Counted from the stretch's first letter, positions 16,474 through 25,545 are shown. The stretch is DNA of 64,000 nucleotides from Kibdelosporangium philippinense (GCF_021390435.2 NZ_JAJVCN010000001.1:2976001-3040000); one strand, 5' to 3'. Program-made: numbers and translations. The notes: generated by a model not told the origin, from the sequence alone.

Positions 16474-17778
16474 ATGGGCGAATTAGCCACCGCATCGCGA
16501 CGAAAGGTCGCACTGGCGACTCTGACCGGCGCGACATTGGAATGGTACGACTTCTTCCTTTACGGCACCGCGTCGGCACTGATCTTCAACCGGGCCTTCT
16601 TCCCATCGTTGTCGCCCGCCGCTGGCACACTGGCCGCCTTCTCCACGTTCGCCGTCGGGTTCATCGCCCGGCCGCTCGGTGGGCTGGTCTTCGGCCACTT
16701 CGGTGACCGGATCGGCCGCAAGATGACCCTGGTGGTGTCCCTGATGCTGATGGGCATCGGGTCGACGCTGATCGGCGTGCTGCCCGGCTTCGCGACGATC
16801 GGGGTGTGGGCGCCGATCCTCTTGGTGGCGCTGCGGGTGGTGCAGGGCGTCGGCCTCGGTGGCGAGAACGCGGGCGCGAACCTGATAGCCCTCGAGCACG
16901 CGCCGGACGACAAACGCAACCGGTACGCGGGTTTCCCGCAGATGGGCACGCCAGCAGGTCTCGTCTTGGCCAACACGGTCTTCCTGATCACCAGCGCGAC
17001 GATGTCCCCCGCGGCCTTCACCTCGTGGGGCTGGCGGATCCCGTTCCTGCTCAGTGGCGCGCTCGTGATCGTCGGCCTGATCATCCGGCTGCGCGTGACC
17101 GAGACCCCGTCGTTCGCCAAGGCCGTTGCGGACAAGGCGATCGTACGTTTCCCGTTGAAGGAAGCGCTGTCCGTCGGCGTCGGCAGGCTCGTACTGACGT
17201 TGCTGCTGCTGATCGCCAGCTCCGCGGTCGCCTACCTGTTCATGGTGTTCAGCCTGTCCTACGGCACCACCCAGCTCGGCCTGAACCGGCAGTTCCTGGT
17301 TTTGACCGTGACCGGGGCGTCGGTGTTGTGGTTCCTCACCATTCCACTGTGGACATGGCTGGCCGACCGCAACGGCAGGCGCGGCCTGTTCCTGTGGGGC
17401 TCGCTGGTGACCGTGGTGTGGGCGGCGGCGTACTTCCCGATGATCAACACTGGCAACACCGCGGTCGTGGTCACCGCGATGCTCGGCATGGGAATCATCA
17501 TCTCGATCACGCACTGTTTGCAGGGCGCGATCGTGGCCGATACGTTCCCCGCCCACGTCCGCTACTCGGGTTCGTCGCTGTTGCTGCAGCTTGCCGCGTT
17601 GCTCGGCGGCGGCCTGGCGCCGGTGATCTCGACCGCGATCCTGACCTCGACCGGCGGCACAGCCGGTGTGAGCGTGTACATCGCGGGCGTGTGCACGGTG
17701 AGCCTGCTCGCGGCCATCGCCGTTTTCCGCCTCAACCCCTTGCCCGCCAAGGCAGTCGTGAGCCCGGCAGTCGCATAG
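16474..17778 (+). CDS. MFS metabolite:H+ symporter (MHS family)
   Basis: 434 residues with 12 predicted membrane helices. The start TLEWYDFFLYGTAS and the loop GHFGDRIGRKMTLV are hallmarks of the MHS family (KgtP, ShiA, ProP), H+-coupled importers of organic and aromatic acids. It diverges from the aminomuconate operon with shared palindromes between, so uptake of anthranilate, 3-hydroxyanthranilate, nitrobenzoate or a related acid is the natural inference; the exact substrate cannot be read from the sequence. Followed by a strong bidirectional hairpin. Confidence 0.85.
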   Translation: MGELATASRRKVALATLTGATLEWYDFFLYGTASALIFNRAFFPSLSPAAGTLAAFSTFAVGFIARPLGGLVFGHFGDRIGRKMTLVVSLMLMGIGSTLIGVLPGFATIGVWAPILLVALRVVQGVGLGGENAGANLIALEHAPDDKRNRYAGFPQMGTPAGLVLANTVFLITSATMSPAAFTSWGWRIPFLLSGALVIVGLIIRLRVTETPSFAKAVADKAIVRFPLKEALSVGVGRLVLTLLLLIASSAVAYLFMVFSLSYGTTQLGLNRQFLVLTVTGASVLWFLTIPLWTWLADRNGRRGLFLWGSLVTVVWAAAYFPMINTGNTAVVVTAMLGMGIIISITHCLQGAIVADTFPAHVRYSGSSLLLQLAALLGGGLAPVISTAILTSTGGTAGVSVYIAGVCTVSLLAAIAVFRLNPLPAKAVVSPAVA

Positions 17779-17784
17779 AGCTCC

Positions 17785-17813
17785 CGGTGGGGTTGGCGCC
17801 GCCAACCCCACCG
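17785..17813. terminator. bidirectional terminator hairpin
   Basis: Perfect 13-bp arms CGGTGGGGTTGGC / GCCAACCCCACCG with a 3-base loop, seated between the convergent transporter and serine hydrolase genes. Confidence 0.8.
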
Positions 17814-17819
17814 ATGCCA

Positions 17820-18785
17820 TCAGGCGTCCAGCGCGAGACCGCGTGCACCGAACTCGGCTTCGAGAATCCGGTCGAAGACGGGAAAGCCGGAATAATCATT
17901 GGCGATATGGGCAGCCACGGTGTGTTTGCGGTCCGGGGTGCCCATCACGAAGGTGTTGGTTCCCATGCTCGCACCGGAAACGTCACGCAGCACCTGCCCG
18001 TCGGCCAGCGTCAGATCGTAGAGCCCCAGCCCGTAACGGGTGTTGGCCAGCCAATTCGAGCCCGCGGTCGACACGGTGTTCCACATGTCCTCATGCTGGG
18101 CCTGGGGAGCAGGGTGCCGGTGGTGATCGCGGTGAAGAACTGGATCAACTCGTCCAGCGGTGCCACGGCATTGGCCGCACCCCAGCCCCACGACGTGTTC
18201 ACTTCGGTGGTGTCCAACGGTTCCAGCGCCGGGTCCTCCATCATGGACGGCCAGTTCTCCGGCGTGACATCCTCAGGGCGCACGCCTTCGGCGAGGAACA
18301 CCTTGGAGAACAGCCTCGGGTGCCTGCCGCGGTATCCGGTTTGCTCGCGGTGCCGCATGAAAGTGTTGGTCAGGCCGAGCGGTTCGGTCACCGCCCGGTC
18401 CACTTCGGACTCGAAGGCGTTGCCGGTGACCTTCTCCACGATCGCCGCGGCGAACGCGAAACCGCCGTTCGAGTAGCGGAACTTCTCGCCGGGAGCGCCG
18501 ATCGGAGGTTGTGAGGTGGCGAGTTCGAGCACATCCGAGGGCTGCCACACGTCAAACCGGTGCTTGGCGAAGGCGGACCTGATCGTGTACCGGCGCTGCA
18601 CCTCGAGTGCGATCCCGGTGGCGAACAGGCCACTGGTGTTGGACAGCAGCTGCCGAATGGTGACCTTGCTGCCGTCGTAACCGTTGTCCGTCATCGCGCC
18701 GGGGAGCCATTGTTCGACGGTGTCGTCGATGTCCGACCGGCCTTCCGCCGCCAGCTTCGGCACGGTCGCGGCGGTGTAGGCCTTA
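17820..18785 (-). pseudogene. serine hydrolase (beta-lactamase/DD-peptidase family), C-terminal part
   Basis: Starts at the IS junction with SKAYTAATVPKL, the helix after the SxxK serine, followed by the YSNGG motif (SxN/YxN element, GEKFRYSNGGFAF), then GWGAANAV. At about 18100-18110 the frame slips: AITTGTLLP reads on as QAQHEDMWNT only in another frame, where YGLGLYDLT and GASMGTNTFVMG (in place of the HxG strand) complete the beta-lactamase-like fold to the stop at 17820. This is the family of secreted or cytoplasmic class C-like hydrolases and esterases. With an IS and two frameshifts it is certainly non-functional. Confidence 0.8.
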
Positions 18786-19722
18786 GAGGGCATCTGATCT
18801 TGGTTGGGGCGATATGTCTGTGTCGGGTGACGGCTGATACCTTGATCAACTTGTGGGGTCCCGGCGTGCGTACCGCAGCGACTTGTCCGATGCTCGCTGG
18901 GCGTTGATCGAGCCAACGCTGACGGCGTGGCGTGCTGCCCGGCGTGGGCCGGGAACCGTGATGCGCGTGCATGACTTGCGGGAGATCGTGAACGCGATCC
19001 TGTACGTGTGCCGGACCGGGATCGCCTGGGAGTATCTGCCGCACGACTTCCCGCCCTGCAAGACGGTTTATGACTACTACGCCAAGTGGGAAGCCGATGG
19101 CACAACGGAAACGCTGCATGACCTGTTGCGTGACCAAGTCCGCGTCGCGAAAGGCCGCGCTGCTGCCCCGACGGCGGCGATCATCGACTCGCAGAGCGTG
19201 AAAACCTCCTGCAATGTCAGCGAATCCAGTCAGGGTATCGACGCGGGCAAGAAGATCAAGGGCCGCAAACGGCACATCGCCACCGATGTGCTCGGCCTGC
19301 TGCTGGCGGTAATCGTGACCGCGGCGTCGGTGCAGGATTCCGCTGGCGGGCAACAGGTTCTCGATCATCTCGCCGCTGCGCATCCGACCGTGTCGGCGGC
19401 ATGGGTGGACGGCGGCTACAACAACACAGTCATCCGTCATGGAGCCCAGCGGGGTATCCGGGTTGAGGTCGTCAAACGCCCTTCTGCCAAGGGATTCCAC
19501 GTGTTGCCCCGGCGGTGGGTAGTGGAGCGCAGTCTGGGCTGGCTGATGCAACACCGCCGACTCGCGCGCGACTACGAAGCCCTGCCCCAGCGGTCGCGCA
19601 CGATGGTCCACTGGGCGATGACTAACATAATGAGCCGCACCCTGACCGGGGAATCCACCCAAACCTGGCGAAACGATCCACCCAAAGCAGACATTCTTGC
19701 CTAACTAAGATCAGATGCCCTC
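18786..19722. mobile_element. IS5-family (IS427-type) insertion sequence, 937 bp
   Basis: Terminal repeats begin GAGGGCATCTGATCTT at both ends, 16 of 16 identical. A TTA duplication flanks it (18783-18785, 19723-19725), or TTAG if the last base is counted to the target. Removing it rejoins the serine hydrolase as HTGSASKAYTAAT, rebuilding the SxxK active site. One intact transposase gene, opposite in direction to the interrupted gene. Confidence 0.9.
18853..19704 (+). CDS. IS5-family transposase (DUF4096 + DDE_Tnp_1)
   Basis: 283 residues, a single uninterrupted frame beginning with GTG. The DUF4096 N-terminal domain is seen in LSDARWALIEPTL and CRTGIAWEYLPHDFPP; the DDE nuclease shows Asp in AAIIDSQSVKTS, Asp in AAWVDGGYNN and Glu in RRWVVERSLGWL. 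Typical of the IS427 group. Unlike the related element at 48936-49872 it needs no frameshift. It appears competent. Confidence 0.9.
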   Translation: MGSRRAYRSDLSDARWALIEPTLTAWRAARRGPGTVMRVHDLREIVNAILYVCRTGIAWEYLPHDFPPCKTVYDYYAKWEADGTTETLHDLLRDQVRVAKGRAAAPTAAIIDSQSVKTSCNVSESSQGIDAGKKIKGRKRHIATDVLGLLLAVIVTAASVQDSAGGQQVLDHLAAAHPTVSAAWVDGGYNNTVIRHGAQRGIRVEVVKRPSAKGFHVLPRRWVVERSLGWLMQHRRLARDYEALPQRSRTMVHWAMTNIMSRTLTGESTQTWRNDPPKADILA

Positions 19723-19917
19723 TTAGAGGCGCTACCGGTGTGCAACTGCTCGCCTGGTACCCGTGTCGCGCCGGTCGTCGGGTCGGCGTGGCCCGCGGGA
19801 TCCGAACCATGTGCCGTTCTCGTCCTTGATCTGCACGGCGACGCTCGGCGCACCGGCCTCGGTCACTGCCCAGTCAAGAACCTCGCGTACTTTTTCGTAG
19901 CTCGTCATGGCGTCCAT
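19723..19917 (-). pseudogene. serine hydrolase, N-terminal part (IS-interrupted, frameshifted)
   Basis: MTSYEKVREVLDWAVTEAG is followed by PSVAVQIKDENGTWFGSRG, a normal start for a beta-lactamase-family hydrolase without a signal peptide. Around 19785 the frame shifts: ADPTTGATRVPGEQLHTGSASK is readable only one base over and leads into the SxxK motif, which the insertion sequence cuts two codons later. ATG 19908 or 19917 could be the start. Confidence 0.75.
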
Positions 19918-20095
19918 CGTGCTGAGCGGCGATGACAGGCCTCTGACAGCGCGCTTACAGCCGCTCGTCAGACATGACTCTCGTCACTCTTGCAGACGAT
20001 AATTCCGGCGCGGCATCGTGATCCGATTTCAGGAGTCCACAAGGGACATTCATGTTGATGTGATCTCGGCCGCGTGATGTGCGAATGTGTACGGT

Positions 20096-21172
20096 ATGAG
20101 AGCCGTGATCCGGTCCTGGCCGCTGAGTGTCCCGCTGTTCGCGTTGGTCGTTCTCGCACTGACATGGGGCGTTTTCCTGCCCGTCATCCTGGTGATCATC
20201 GTGGCTGCGGCGCTCGCGGGAGCCGTGTCCACGGCGGTGCATCACGCGGAGGTGGTCGCGCACAGGATCGGGGAGCCGTTCGGCTCCCTCGTGCTCGCGG
20301 TGGCGGTGACTGTCATCGAGGTCGCTTTGATCGTCACCTTGATGGTCTCGGGTGGTCCGGCGACCGCATCGTTGGCCAGGGATACGGTCTTCGCGGCCGT
20401 CATGATCACGTGCAACGGGATCGTCGGTATCGCTTTGCTGATCGGTGCGACGCGGCATCGCGTGATGGTCTTCAATGCCGAAGGGGCAGGCGCCGCACTG
20501 GCGACTGTCGTGACGCTGGCGACGCTGAGTTTGGTGCTGCCGACGTTCACGACGAGCAAACCGGGACCGGAGTTCTCAACAGGTCAGCTCGTGTTCGCGG
20601 CAGCCGCGTCGCTGGCTTTGTACATCCTGTTCGTGTTCACGCAGACCAAGGAGCACCGCGACTTCTTCCTGCCGGTCGGTGTGTCCGCTGAGGAGGACCA
20701 CGCGCCGCCGCCGACCGCCAAAGCCGCGTGGATCAGTCTTGGGATGCTGCTGCTGTCGCTGGTCGCGGTCGTCGGGCTGGCCAAGGTGGAGTCGCCCGCG
20801 ATCGAGGCCGGGGTGGCGGCGGCCGGGTTCCCGCAGTCCTTCGTGGGTGTGGTGATCGCGTTGCTGGTCTTGCTGCCGGAGACGTTCGCTGCGGTTCGCG
20901 CCGCCAGGCGGGACCGGATGCAGACGAGCCTCAACCTGTCGTTCGGATCGGCGATGGCGAGCATCGGGTTGACGATCCCCGCCATCGCCGTCGCGACGAT
21001 CTGGCTGGACGGCCCGTTGGTGCTTGGGCTCGGACCGACTCAGATGGTGTTGCTGGCGTTGACTTTCGTCGTCGCGATCCTGACCGTCGTGCCAGGCCGG
21101 GCAACACGGTTGCAGGGCGGGGTGCACCTCGCCCTGCTCGCCGCGTTCCTGTTCCTGGCAATAAACCCCTGA
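20096..21172 (+). CDS. chaA: calcium/proton antiporter (ChaA type, CaCA superfamily)
   Basis: 358 residues from ATG 20096 (GTG 20087 possible), about 11 membrane helices. Two internally repeated blocks carry the ion-binding acidic residues: GEPFGSLVLAVAVTVIEVALI near 62-82 and LLVLLPETFAAVRAARRDRMQ near 260-280, the inverted alpha-repeats of the CaCA superfamily, with GSAMASIGLTIP after the second. ChaA-type exchangers export Ca2+ (and Na+ or K+) against protons. The 178 bases upstream hold no gene; a dispersed palindromic terminator follows. Confidence 0.85.
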   Translation: MRAVIRSWPLSVPLFALVVLALTWGVFLPVILVIIVAAALAGAVSTAVHHAEVVAHRIGEPFGSLVLAVAVTVIEVALIVTLMVSGGPATASLARDTVFAAVMITCNGIVGIALLIGATRHRVMVFNAEGAGAALATVVTLATLSLVLPTFTTSKPGPEFSTGQLVFAAAASLALYILFVFTQTKEHRDFFLPVGVSAEEDHAPPPTAKAAWISLGMLLLSLVAVVGLAKVESPAIEAGVAAAGFPQSFVGVVIALLVLLPETFAAVRAARRDRMQTSLNLSFGSAMASIGLTIPAIAVATIWLDGPLVLGLGPTQMVLLALTFVVAILTVVPGRATRLQGGVHLALLAAFLFLAINP

Positions 21173-21176
21173 TAGA

Positions 21177-21226
21177 CCCTCGTGAGTGGTTAGACGTGTT
21201 CTAACCCTGCTAACCACTCACGAGGG
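21177..21226. repeat. dispersed palindromic terminator, copy 2
   Basis: Perfect 17-bp arms, CCCTCGTGAGTGGTTAG and complement, with a 16-base interior. It shares CCTCGTGAGTGGTTA with copies 1 and 3 and again separates convergent genes (antiporter and secreted propeller protein). Confidence 0.85.
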
Positions 21227-21230
21227 ATTT

Positions 21231-22445
21231 TCAGCCCCAGGTGCTGTTGTTCAGGCCCGTGCCGAGGTAGACCTGGTCGTACGTGTTGCCGTCGGCGTCA
21301 TCGGTGTAGGTCATGAAGATCTGGCCCCACGCGTTGACGCCGACTGCGGGTTCTTCCTGGCGGAGGGCCAGGTTGGTGTTCGCGGTGATCCGGGGCTGGC
21401 GGCCGGCCGTCGAGCCGTCCGGGTTGAGGCCTTGGACGAAGATGTCCTGGCCTGCCGTCCAGTTCACCACGGCTGCCCGCTGGTCGTCGATGCCCACCTG
21501 CGGGTCGGTACCGGGCACGTAAGTGTCCTCTGTGGATGATGCCGCACCGGTCGCGGAGAACGAGCGGACACCGATCTGCCCGGTGCCGGTGTGGTTGGTC
21601 TCCCAGCCGACCACATAGTCACCGTTGAAGTTGGCAGCGATCGACGGGCGCCGCTGCTGGCCATCAGTCGTCGCGTTGACCACCGCCTGTGCCAGTTTGA
21701 CTGTGCCAGTCGGTGTGAAAGCCTTGCGTGCCACGTTGAATGCGCCGTCAGCGTCCGTGTCCTCATCCCACGCCACGATCGCGTTCTGGGCCGCGCCCAT
21801 CGCCACGTCCGGACGCTGATGCGTACCGCCAGTCGCGTTCACCGGGACCTCGTAGCCCTTGGCTGTGATCGAGTTGAAGCCGGACAATCGGACAGTCGGT
21901 GCCGCTGTGCCCTGCTTGTCCTCGAACGCGACCGCGAATCCGGGGCCGTCTGGGTCGGCAGCCACCGATGGGTTGATCTGCTGCCCGTCGGAGACGGCGT
22001 TCGCCACCGCCGAACCCGTGACCGTGCCCGCGGTGTTCAACGTGCGCACGGCGATCTGGTAATACCCGTTGCCATCCTTGTCATCAGCCCACACCACGAC
22101 CGCCGTGCCGTCATCGTGCAGCGAGACATCGGGATGTACGTGGCTCCAGTTGCCTTCGCCGCTGTCGGACAGCTTCTTCTCGTACAGCGAGGCGCCATCC
22201 CGGTACACGCGGACCCAAACATCGCTGTGTACAGGGTTTTCCGGCGCCGAGGTGTCGCGGTCGTCCTCCCAGACCACTGCGACGTAACCGTTTCGCACGG
22301 CCGAGATCGCCGAGTTGTCCTGGTCGCCGGTGGAGGCGCTGTTGGCCGCCGCCCACGTGATCGTGCCGTCAGCGAAGGCCGTGCCGGTCAACCCGAGCAT
22401 GGCGATCGCGGTGATTGTCAGTACGCGCTTCATGTTCATCCCCAT
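21231..22445 (-). CDS. secreted beta-propeller-like repeat protein
   Basis: About 404 residues. A Sec signal peptide (MKRVLTITAIAMLGLTGTAFA) precedes repeated units of roughly 45-55 residues containing DGQQ, then PSVAAD, PDVAMG, PSIAAN, PQVGID or PAVGVN, and a following V-x-W-E/D strand; aspartates recur at the same places, suggesting a Ca-binding or Asp-box propeller. Function unknown. It is coupled to phoD: its first ATG (22445) overlaps the phoD stop as TGATG, though ATG 22439 or 22433 may be used. Co-expression with a phosphodiesterase suggests a joint role at the cell surface. Confidence 0.65.
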   Translation of the reverse strand: MGMNMKRVLTITAIAMLGLTGTAFADGTITWAAANSASTGDQDNSAISAVRNGYVAVVWEDDRDTSAPENPVHSDVWVRVYRDGASLYEKKLSDSGEGNWSHVHPDVSLHDDGTAVVVWADDKDGNGYYQIAVRTLNTAGTVTGSAVANAVSDGQQINPSVAADPDGPGFAVAFEDKQGTAAPTVRLSGFNSITAKGYEVPVNATGGTHQRPDVAMGAAQNAIVAWDEDTDADGAFNVARKAFTPTGTVKLAQAVVNATTDGQQRRPSIAANFNGDYVVGWETNHTGTGQIGVRSFSATGAASSTEDTYVPGTDPQVGIDDQRAAVVNWTAGQDIFVQGLNPDGSTAGRQPRITANTNLALRQEEPAVGVNAWGQIFMTYTDDADGNTYDQVYLGTGLNNSTWG

Positions 22446-23956
22446 CACGGCGCCTGCAGACCGGGGTTTCCGGCCTCGATCACGTAGCTCTGCACGGTCT
22501 TGATCGGCATGTCCCGGACCGTGATCTTGTCGACGCACCGGAAGTCCACGTTCATCTGGGTCGGGCTCACCCTTGTCCGGACGTACCCGCGCAGGTTCTT
22601 GAAGAACTTCACATGCGGGTTCGTCGGGGTCACACCGGTCTGCGACGCGTCGCCGTCACCGTCGGAGGAGACGGAAGTGGTGACCAGCTCGGTACCGATG
22701 ATCTTGTCCTGAGTGGAGTAATTGTTCATCAGGTTCGACGCCCACGAGCGGTGCACGTCACCAGTCAGCACGACAGTGCTCGTGTTGCCACGCGCCTGCC
22801 AGCCGTCCTGGATCCGCTTGCGGTTGGCCGTGTAGCCATCCCACGCGTCCATGCTGCGCTTGCCGTCCGCAGCCAGCTTCTGCGCGAAGAACACCTGCTG
22901 GCCGATGATGTCCCACGTGCCAAGCTTCTGGCCCATACCGTCAAGCAGCCACTGTTCCTGTGCGTTGCCGGTCAGCGAACGGTTCGGCGCGTCGGCGTCC
23001 GGGCAGATCTGCGAGCCGTCACCGCACGCCTGGTCGCTGCGGTACTGACGCGTGTCGAGCATGTGGAAGGTCGCCAGGCCACCCCAGTTCACCCGGCGGA
23101 ACAGCTGCATGTTCTCGCGCACCGGCGCCTGCGCGGCACGCAGCGGCATGTGCTCGTAATACGCGCGATACGCAGCCTCACGGCGTGCACGGAAGTCACC
23201 CGCTGGTCCTTGACCCTCTTGGCGCACAAGGTTTGCGTAGTTGTTCTCGACCTCATGGTCGTCCCACACCACAACCCATGGCGCGGCCGCGTGCGCCGCC
23301 TGTAGGTCGACGTCCATCTTGTACAGGGCGTGCCGGACGCGGTAGTCGGCCAGGTCGGTGATCTCGGTGGACGGGTTGTGTGCACGCACGCGGTCAGCCG
23401 TGGCGCCGCTTTCGTAGATGTAGTCGCCCAAGTGCAGGATCAGATCGGGGCGCTCTTCGGCCATCCGGCGGTAGGCCGTGTAGTAGCCCATCTCGTAGTG
23501 CGCGCAGGACGCGAAGAGCATCGTCAGCGCGGAACCCGAGCCTGCCGCGGGCGCCGTGCGGGCGCGTCCGACCTGCGAGATGTGGCCGTCGGCGCGGAAT
23601 CGGTACCAGTACTCACGATCCGGCTGCAGACCGGCTGCCTCGACGTGCACGGTGTGCGCGGAGGCCTGCGTGGTCGTGACCGATCCGGAGGCAGCGAGCT
23701 GGCTGAAGGCCTGGTCGAGGCCAACCTGCCACTCCACGGTGACCGGGGTGTTCGGCATGCCGCCGAGGCCGTCGGCGTTCAACGGTCTTGGCGCAAGACG
23801 TGTCCATAAAACGAAGCCGTTCGCGGTGGGCTCGCCGGACGCAACCCCGAGGGTGAAGGGGTAGGCCAACGCGCTCGCGGGGCTCGCGCCGATCAGCGGA
23901 GCACCCGCGGCGGCAAGGCCACCGACGAGGAACGTCCTTCGATGCAGTCGGGTCAT
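22445..23956 (-). CDS. phoD: alkaline phosphatase D (PhoD), Tat-exported
   Basis: 503 residues from ATG 23956. A twin-arginine signal (LHRRTFLVGGLAAAGAPLIG) leads into the N-terminal PhoD domain (LGVASGEPTANGFVLWTRLAP) and the metallophosphatase: FASCAHYEMGYYTAYRRM with the metal-binding Cys, HLGDYIYE (Asp), VVWDDHEVENNY (Asp/His) and VLTGDVHRSWAS (His). PhoD enzymes use Fe3+ and Ca2+ and release phosphate from diesters and teichoic-type polymers outside the cell. No clear PHO box was recognised upstream. The following propeller gene is translationally coupled. Confidence 0.9.
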   Translation of the reverse strand: MTRLHRRTFLVGGLAAAGAPLIGASPASALAYPFTLGVASGEPTANGFVLWTRLAPRPLNADGLGGMPNTPVTVEWQVGLDQAFSQLAASGSVTTTQASAHTVHVEAAGLQPDREYWYRFRADGHISQVGRARTAPAAGSGSALTMLFASCAHYEMGYYTAYRRMAEERPDLILHLGDYIYESGATADRVRAHNPSTEITDLADYRVRHALYKMDVDLQAAHAAAPWVVVWDDHEVENNYANLVRQEGQGPAGDFRARREAAYRAYYEHMPLRAAQAPVRENMQLFRRVNWGGLATFHMLDTRQYRSDQACGDGSQICPDADAPNRSLTGNAQEQWLLDGMGQKLGTWDIIGQQVFFAQKLAADGKRSMDAWDGYTANRKRIQDGWQARGNTSTVVLTGDVHRSWASNLMNNYSTQDKIIGTELVTTSVSSDGDGDASQTGVTPTNPHVKFFKNLRGYVRTRVSPTQMNVDFRCVDKITVRDMPIKTVQSYVIEAGNPGLQAP

Positions 23957-24197
23957 GGGGCTCTTATTACCGGCGCTCAACCAGCGGTGGAAGCGTCGAT
24001 GTGACTATTTGCAGGAGGTTGTTCTCACGTCTGGCCGCTCGTCCCGGAGTGGCCATATAGCGATATTCGTACACGTTGACAGCCTTCACGGTACGTAGGC
24101 GGCGTTAGCCCTGTCAGGTCACACCGGGTGACCGGAGTCGGTGATATCCGGTGTGGACACTCGGAAATCGCAGGCCACAGGCGTTACCGTGCCGGAT

Positions 24198-24536
24198 ATG
24201 AGCCACCAGCCCCACGTCCACACCGGTGAAGACCGCGCGATGGGTCATGCCAGGGTCGAATTCGCCGAGATGCTGTTCGCGGAAGCTTCGGATGTCGGTG
24301 CGGCGCCGCAACCGGCCACGGAGCTGACCGCGCAGGTCCAGGCGTCGGCGATGCTGGCCGTCTACTACGAGATGCGGCATGGCAACGACCTACGCGCCGC
24401 GCACATCCGTGCATTGGAGCAGCACAGGCTTGCCTTGGAGGAATACGCCGACAGGGTGTCCGAGGGGCCCGCGTTGCTCACGTCGGTCTCCGGCGGAGAG
24501 CCGGGATTGCCGCCCGCTCGTGAACCGATGGACTGA
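24198..24536 (+). CDS. hypothetical protein (112 aa)
   Basis: Soluble helical protein from ATG 24198; the core EFAEMLFAEASDVGAA and YYEMRHGNDLRAAHIRAL, rich in Ala and Glu, suggests a helical bundle, with a His-rich N-terminus. TACCGT seven bases before ATG fits a leaderless -10. I recognise no family. It ends six bases before the convergent YjbR gene. The 240 bases upstream contain only the promoter regions shared with phoD. Confidence 0.45.
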   Translation: MSHQPHVHTGEDRAMGHARVEFAEMLFAEASDVGAAPQPATELTAQVQASAMLAVYYEMRHGNDLRAAHIRALEQHRLALEEYADRVSEGPALLTSVSGGEPGLPPAREPMD

Positions 24537-24542
24537 GCCTGT

Positions 24543-24917
24543 CTACCGCTTCCGCGATCGTTTCTTCACTGGCTTGAACGGCAAGGCTTCGACGAGTTCG
24601 TCCGGCGCGGTCAACCGCCACGCCTCGTAGACCAATTCGGACAGCTCGTCGGCCTCGATGCGGTCCAGGTACACCACGACCCAGCCGAAGCCGCCGGAGG
24701 TGAACTGCTCCTCGAACACGTCTGGCCGTTCCGCGACCAACGCCAGTTGTTCGGACACGGTCTGCTTCAACCCGACGGTCTGCGTGCGCGGCCAGAAGTA
24801 TCCGAACTTCTTGCCGTGCACGCTGAAAGACGTCCACTTGCTCGCCTCGGACCGTTCGACATCGGTCAGCCCGTCGACGATCCGGTGGAACTCATCACTG
24901 TGCACTGCCACGCCCAA
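24543..24917 (-). CDS. MmcQ/YjbR family protein
   Basis: 124 residues. The sequence VERSEASKWTSFSVHGKKFGYFWP and SGGFGWVVVYLDRIEADELSELVYEAWRLTAP matches the MmcQ/YjbR fold (CyaY-like, putative DNA-binding) in size and in the final helix with its WRLTAP end. Cytoplasmic; biological role unknown. The start may be GTG at the second or third codon; the spacing to the convergent hypothetical gene is six bases. Confidence 0.75.
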   Translation of the reverse strand: MGVAVHSDEFHRIVDGLTDVERSEASKWTSFSVHGKKFGYFWPRTQTVGLKQTVSEQLALVAERPDVFEEQFTSGGFGWVVVYLDRIEADELSELVYEAWRLTAPDELVEALPFKPVKKRSRKR

Positions 24918-25016
24918 CCCCCAAAGTCCGCCGGGAGGAGTTTAGGCGGGGACCCCTCCCGGCTTCTCGTGGGTACGGTCGCGGGGCGACAGGGGAGTGG
25001 GTGATCGGGTGACCAG

Positions 25017-25043
25017 GCGGCCGCGGTGCTCAGGCGCGGCCGC
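25017..25043 (-). terminator. hairpin after the cupin gene
   Basis: Perfect 9-bp arms GCGGCCGCG / CGCGGCCGC with a 9-base loop, 12 bases beyond the cupin stop on the minus strand. Confidence 0.6.
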
Positions 25044-25054
25044 TGTCGCGTGGC

Positions 25055-25510
25055 TTAGTGCGGCGTCACCAACGGCTTCGAGGCGTCGATGCAGTACGTG
25101 GACAGCATCATCGTCTGCACGGTGCCCACGTTCCGGGCGTTGTGGACGACTCCAGTCGGGATCAGGAACGGGTCGCCGGACTTCAGCCGCAACACAGGGC
25201 GGTCTTCGAACTCCATCAGCACGTCGCCTTGGATGATGTAGCCGACCTCCTTTCCGCCGTCGTGGGAATGCCTGCCGGACTGCTGGCCGACCGGGATCTC
25301 GAATCGGGTCTGGATGATCTCGAAACCGGCGAACGGTGCCTCGGTGCGTTGCAGTTCCACTCGGATCACGCCGGTGGCGGCGGCTGCGGATGTGGTGGTT
25401 GGCGCCGGATTCCGTGCTCCGGCGGGTGATGAACAGGCACACGTGGCAATGCCGAACGCGCCAAGCGCGACAGTGCCGCCGGTGCGCAGCAACGAGCGAC
25501 GGTCAATCAT
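25055..25510 (-). CDS. exported cupin-domain protein (Tat, probable lipoprotein)
   Basis: 151 residues. DRRSLLRTGGTVALGAFG is a twin-arginine signal and ATCAC offers a lipobox-like Cys at about 24. A single cupin barrel follows: GRHSHDGGKEVGYIIQGDV (first motif, HxH and E) and DPFLIPTGVVHNARNVG (second motif with His), so a metal site is intact. Secreted cupins of this sort occur widely in actinomycetes; substrate unknown. It stands alone between terminator and SARP gene; ATG 25510 gives the best signal peptide. Confidence 0.75.
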   Translation of the reverse strand: MIDRRSLLRTGGTVALGAFGIATCACSSPAGARNPAPTTTSAAAATGVIRVELQRTEAPFAGFEIIQTRFEIPVGQQSGRHSHDGGKEVGYIIQGDVLMEFEDRPVLRLKSGDPFLIPTGVVHNARNVGTVQTMMLSTYCIDASKPLVTPH

Positions 25511-25545
25511 GAACCTAGTGTGGCGCTAGCGTGTGAATGATTTGT

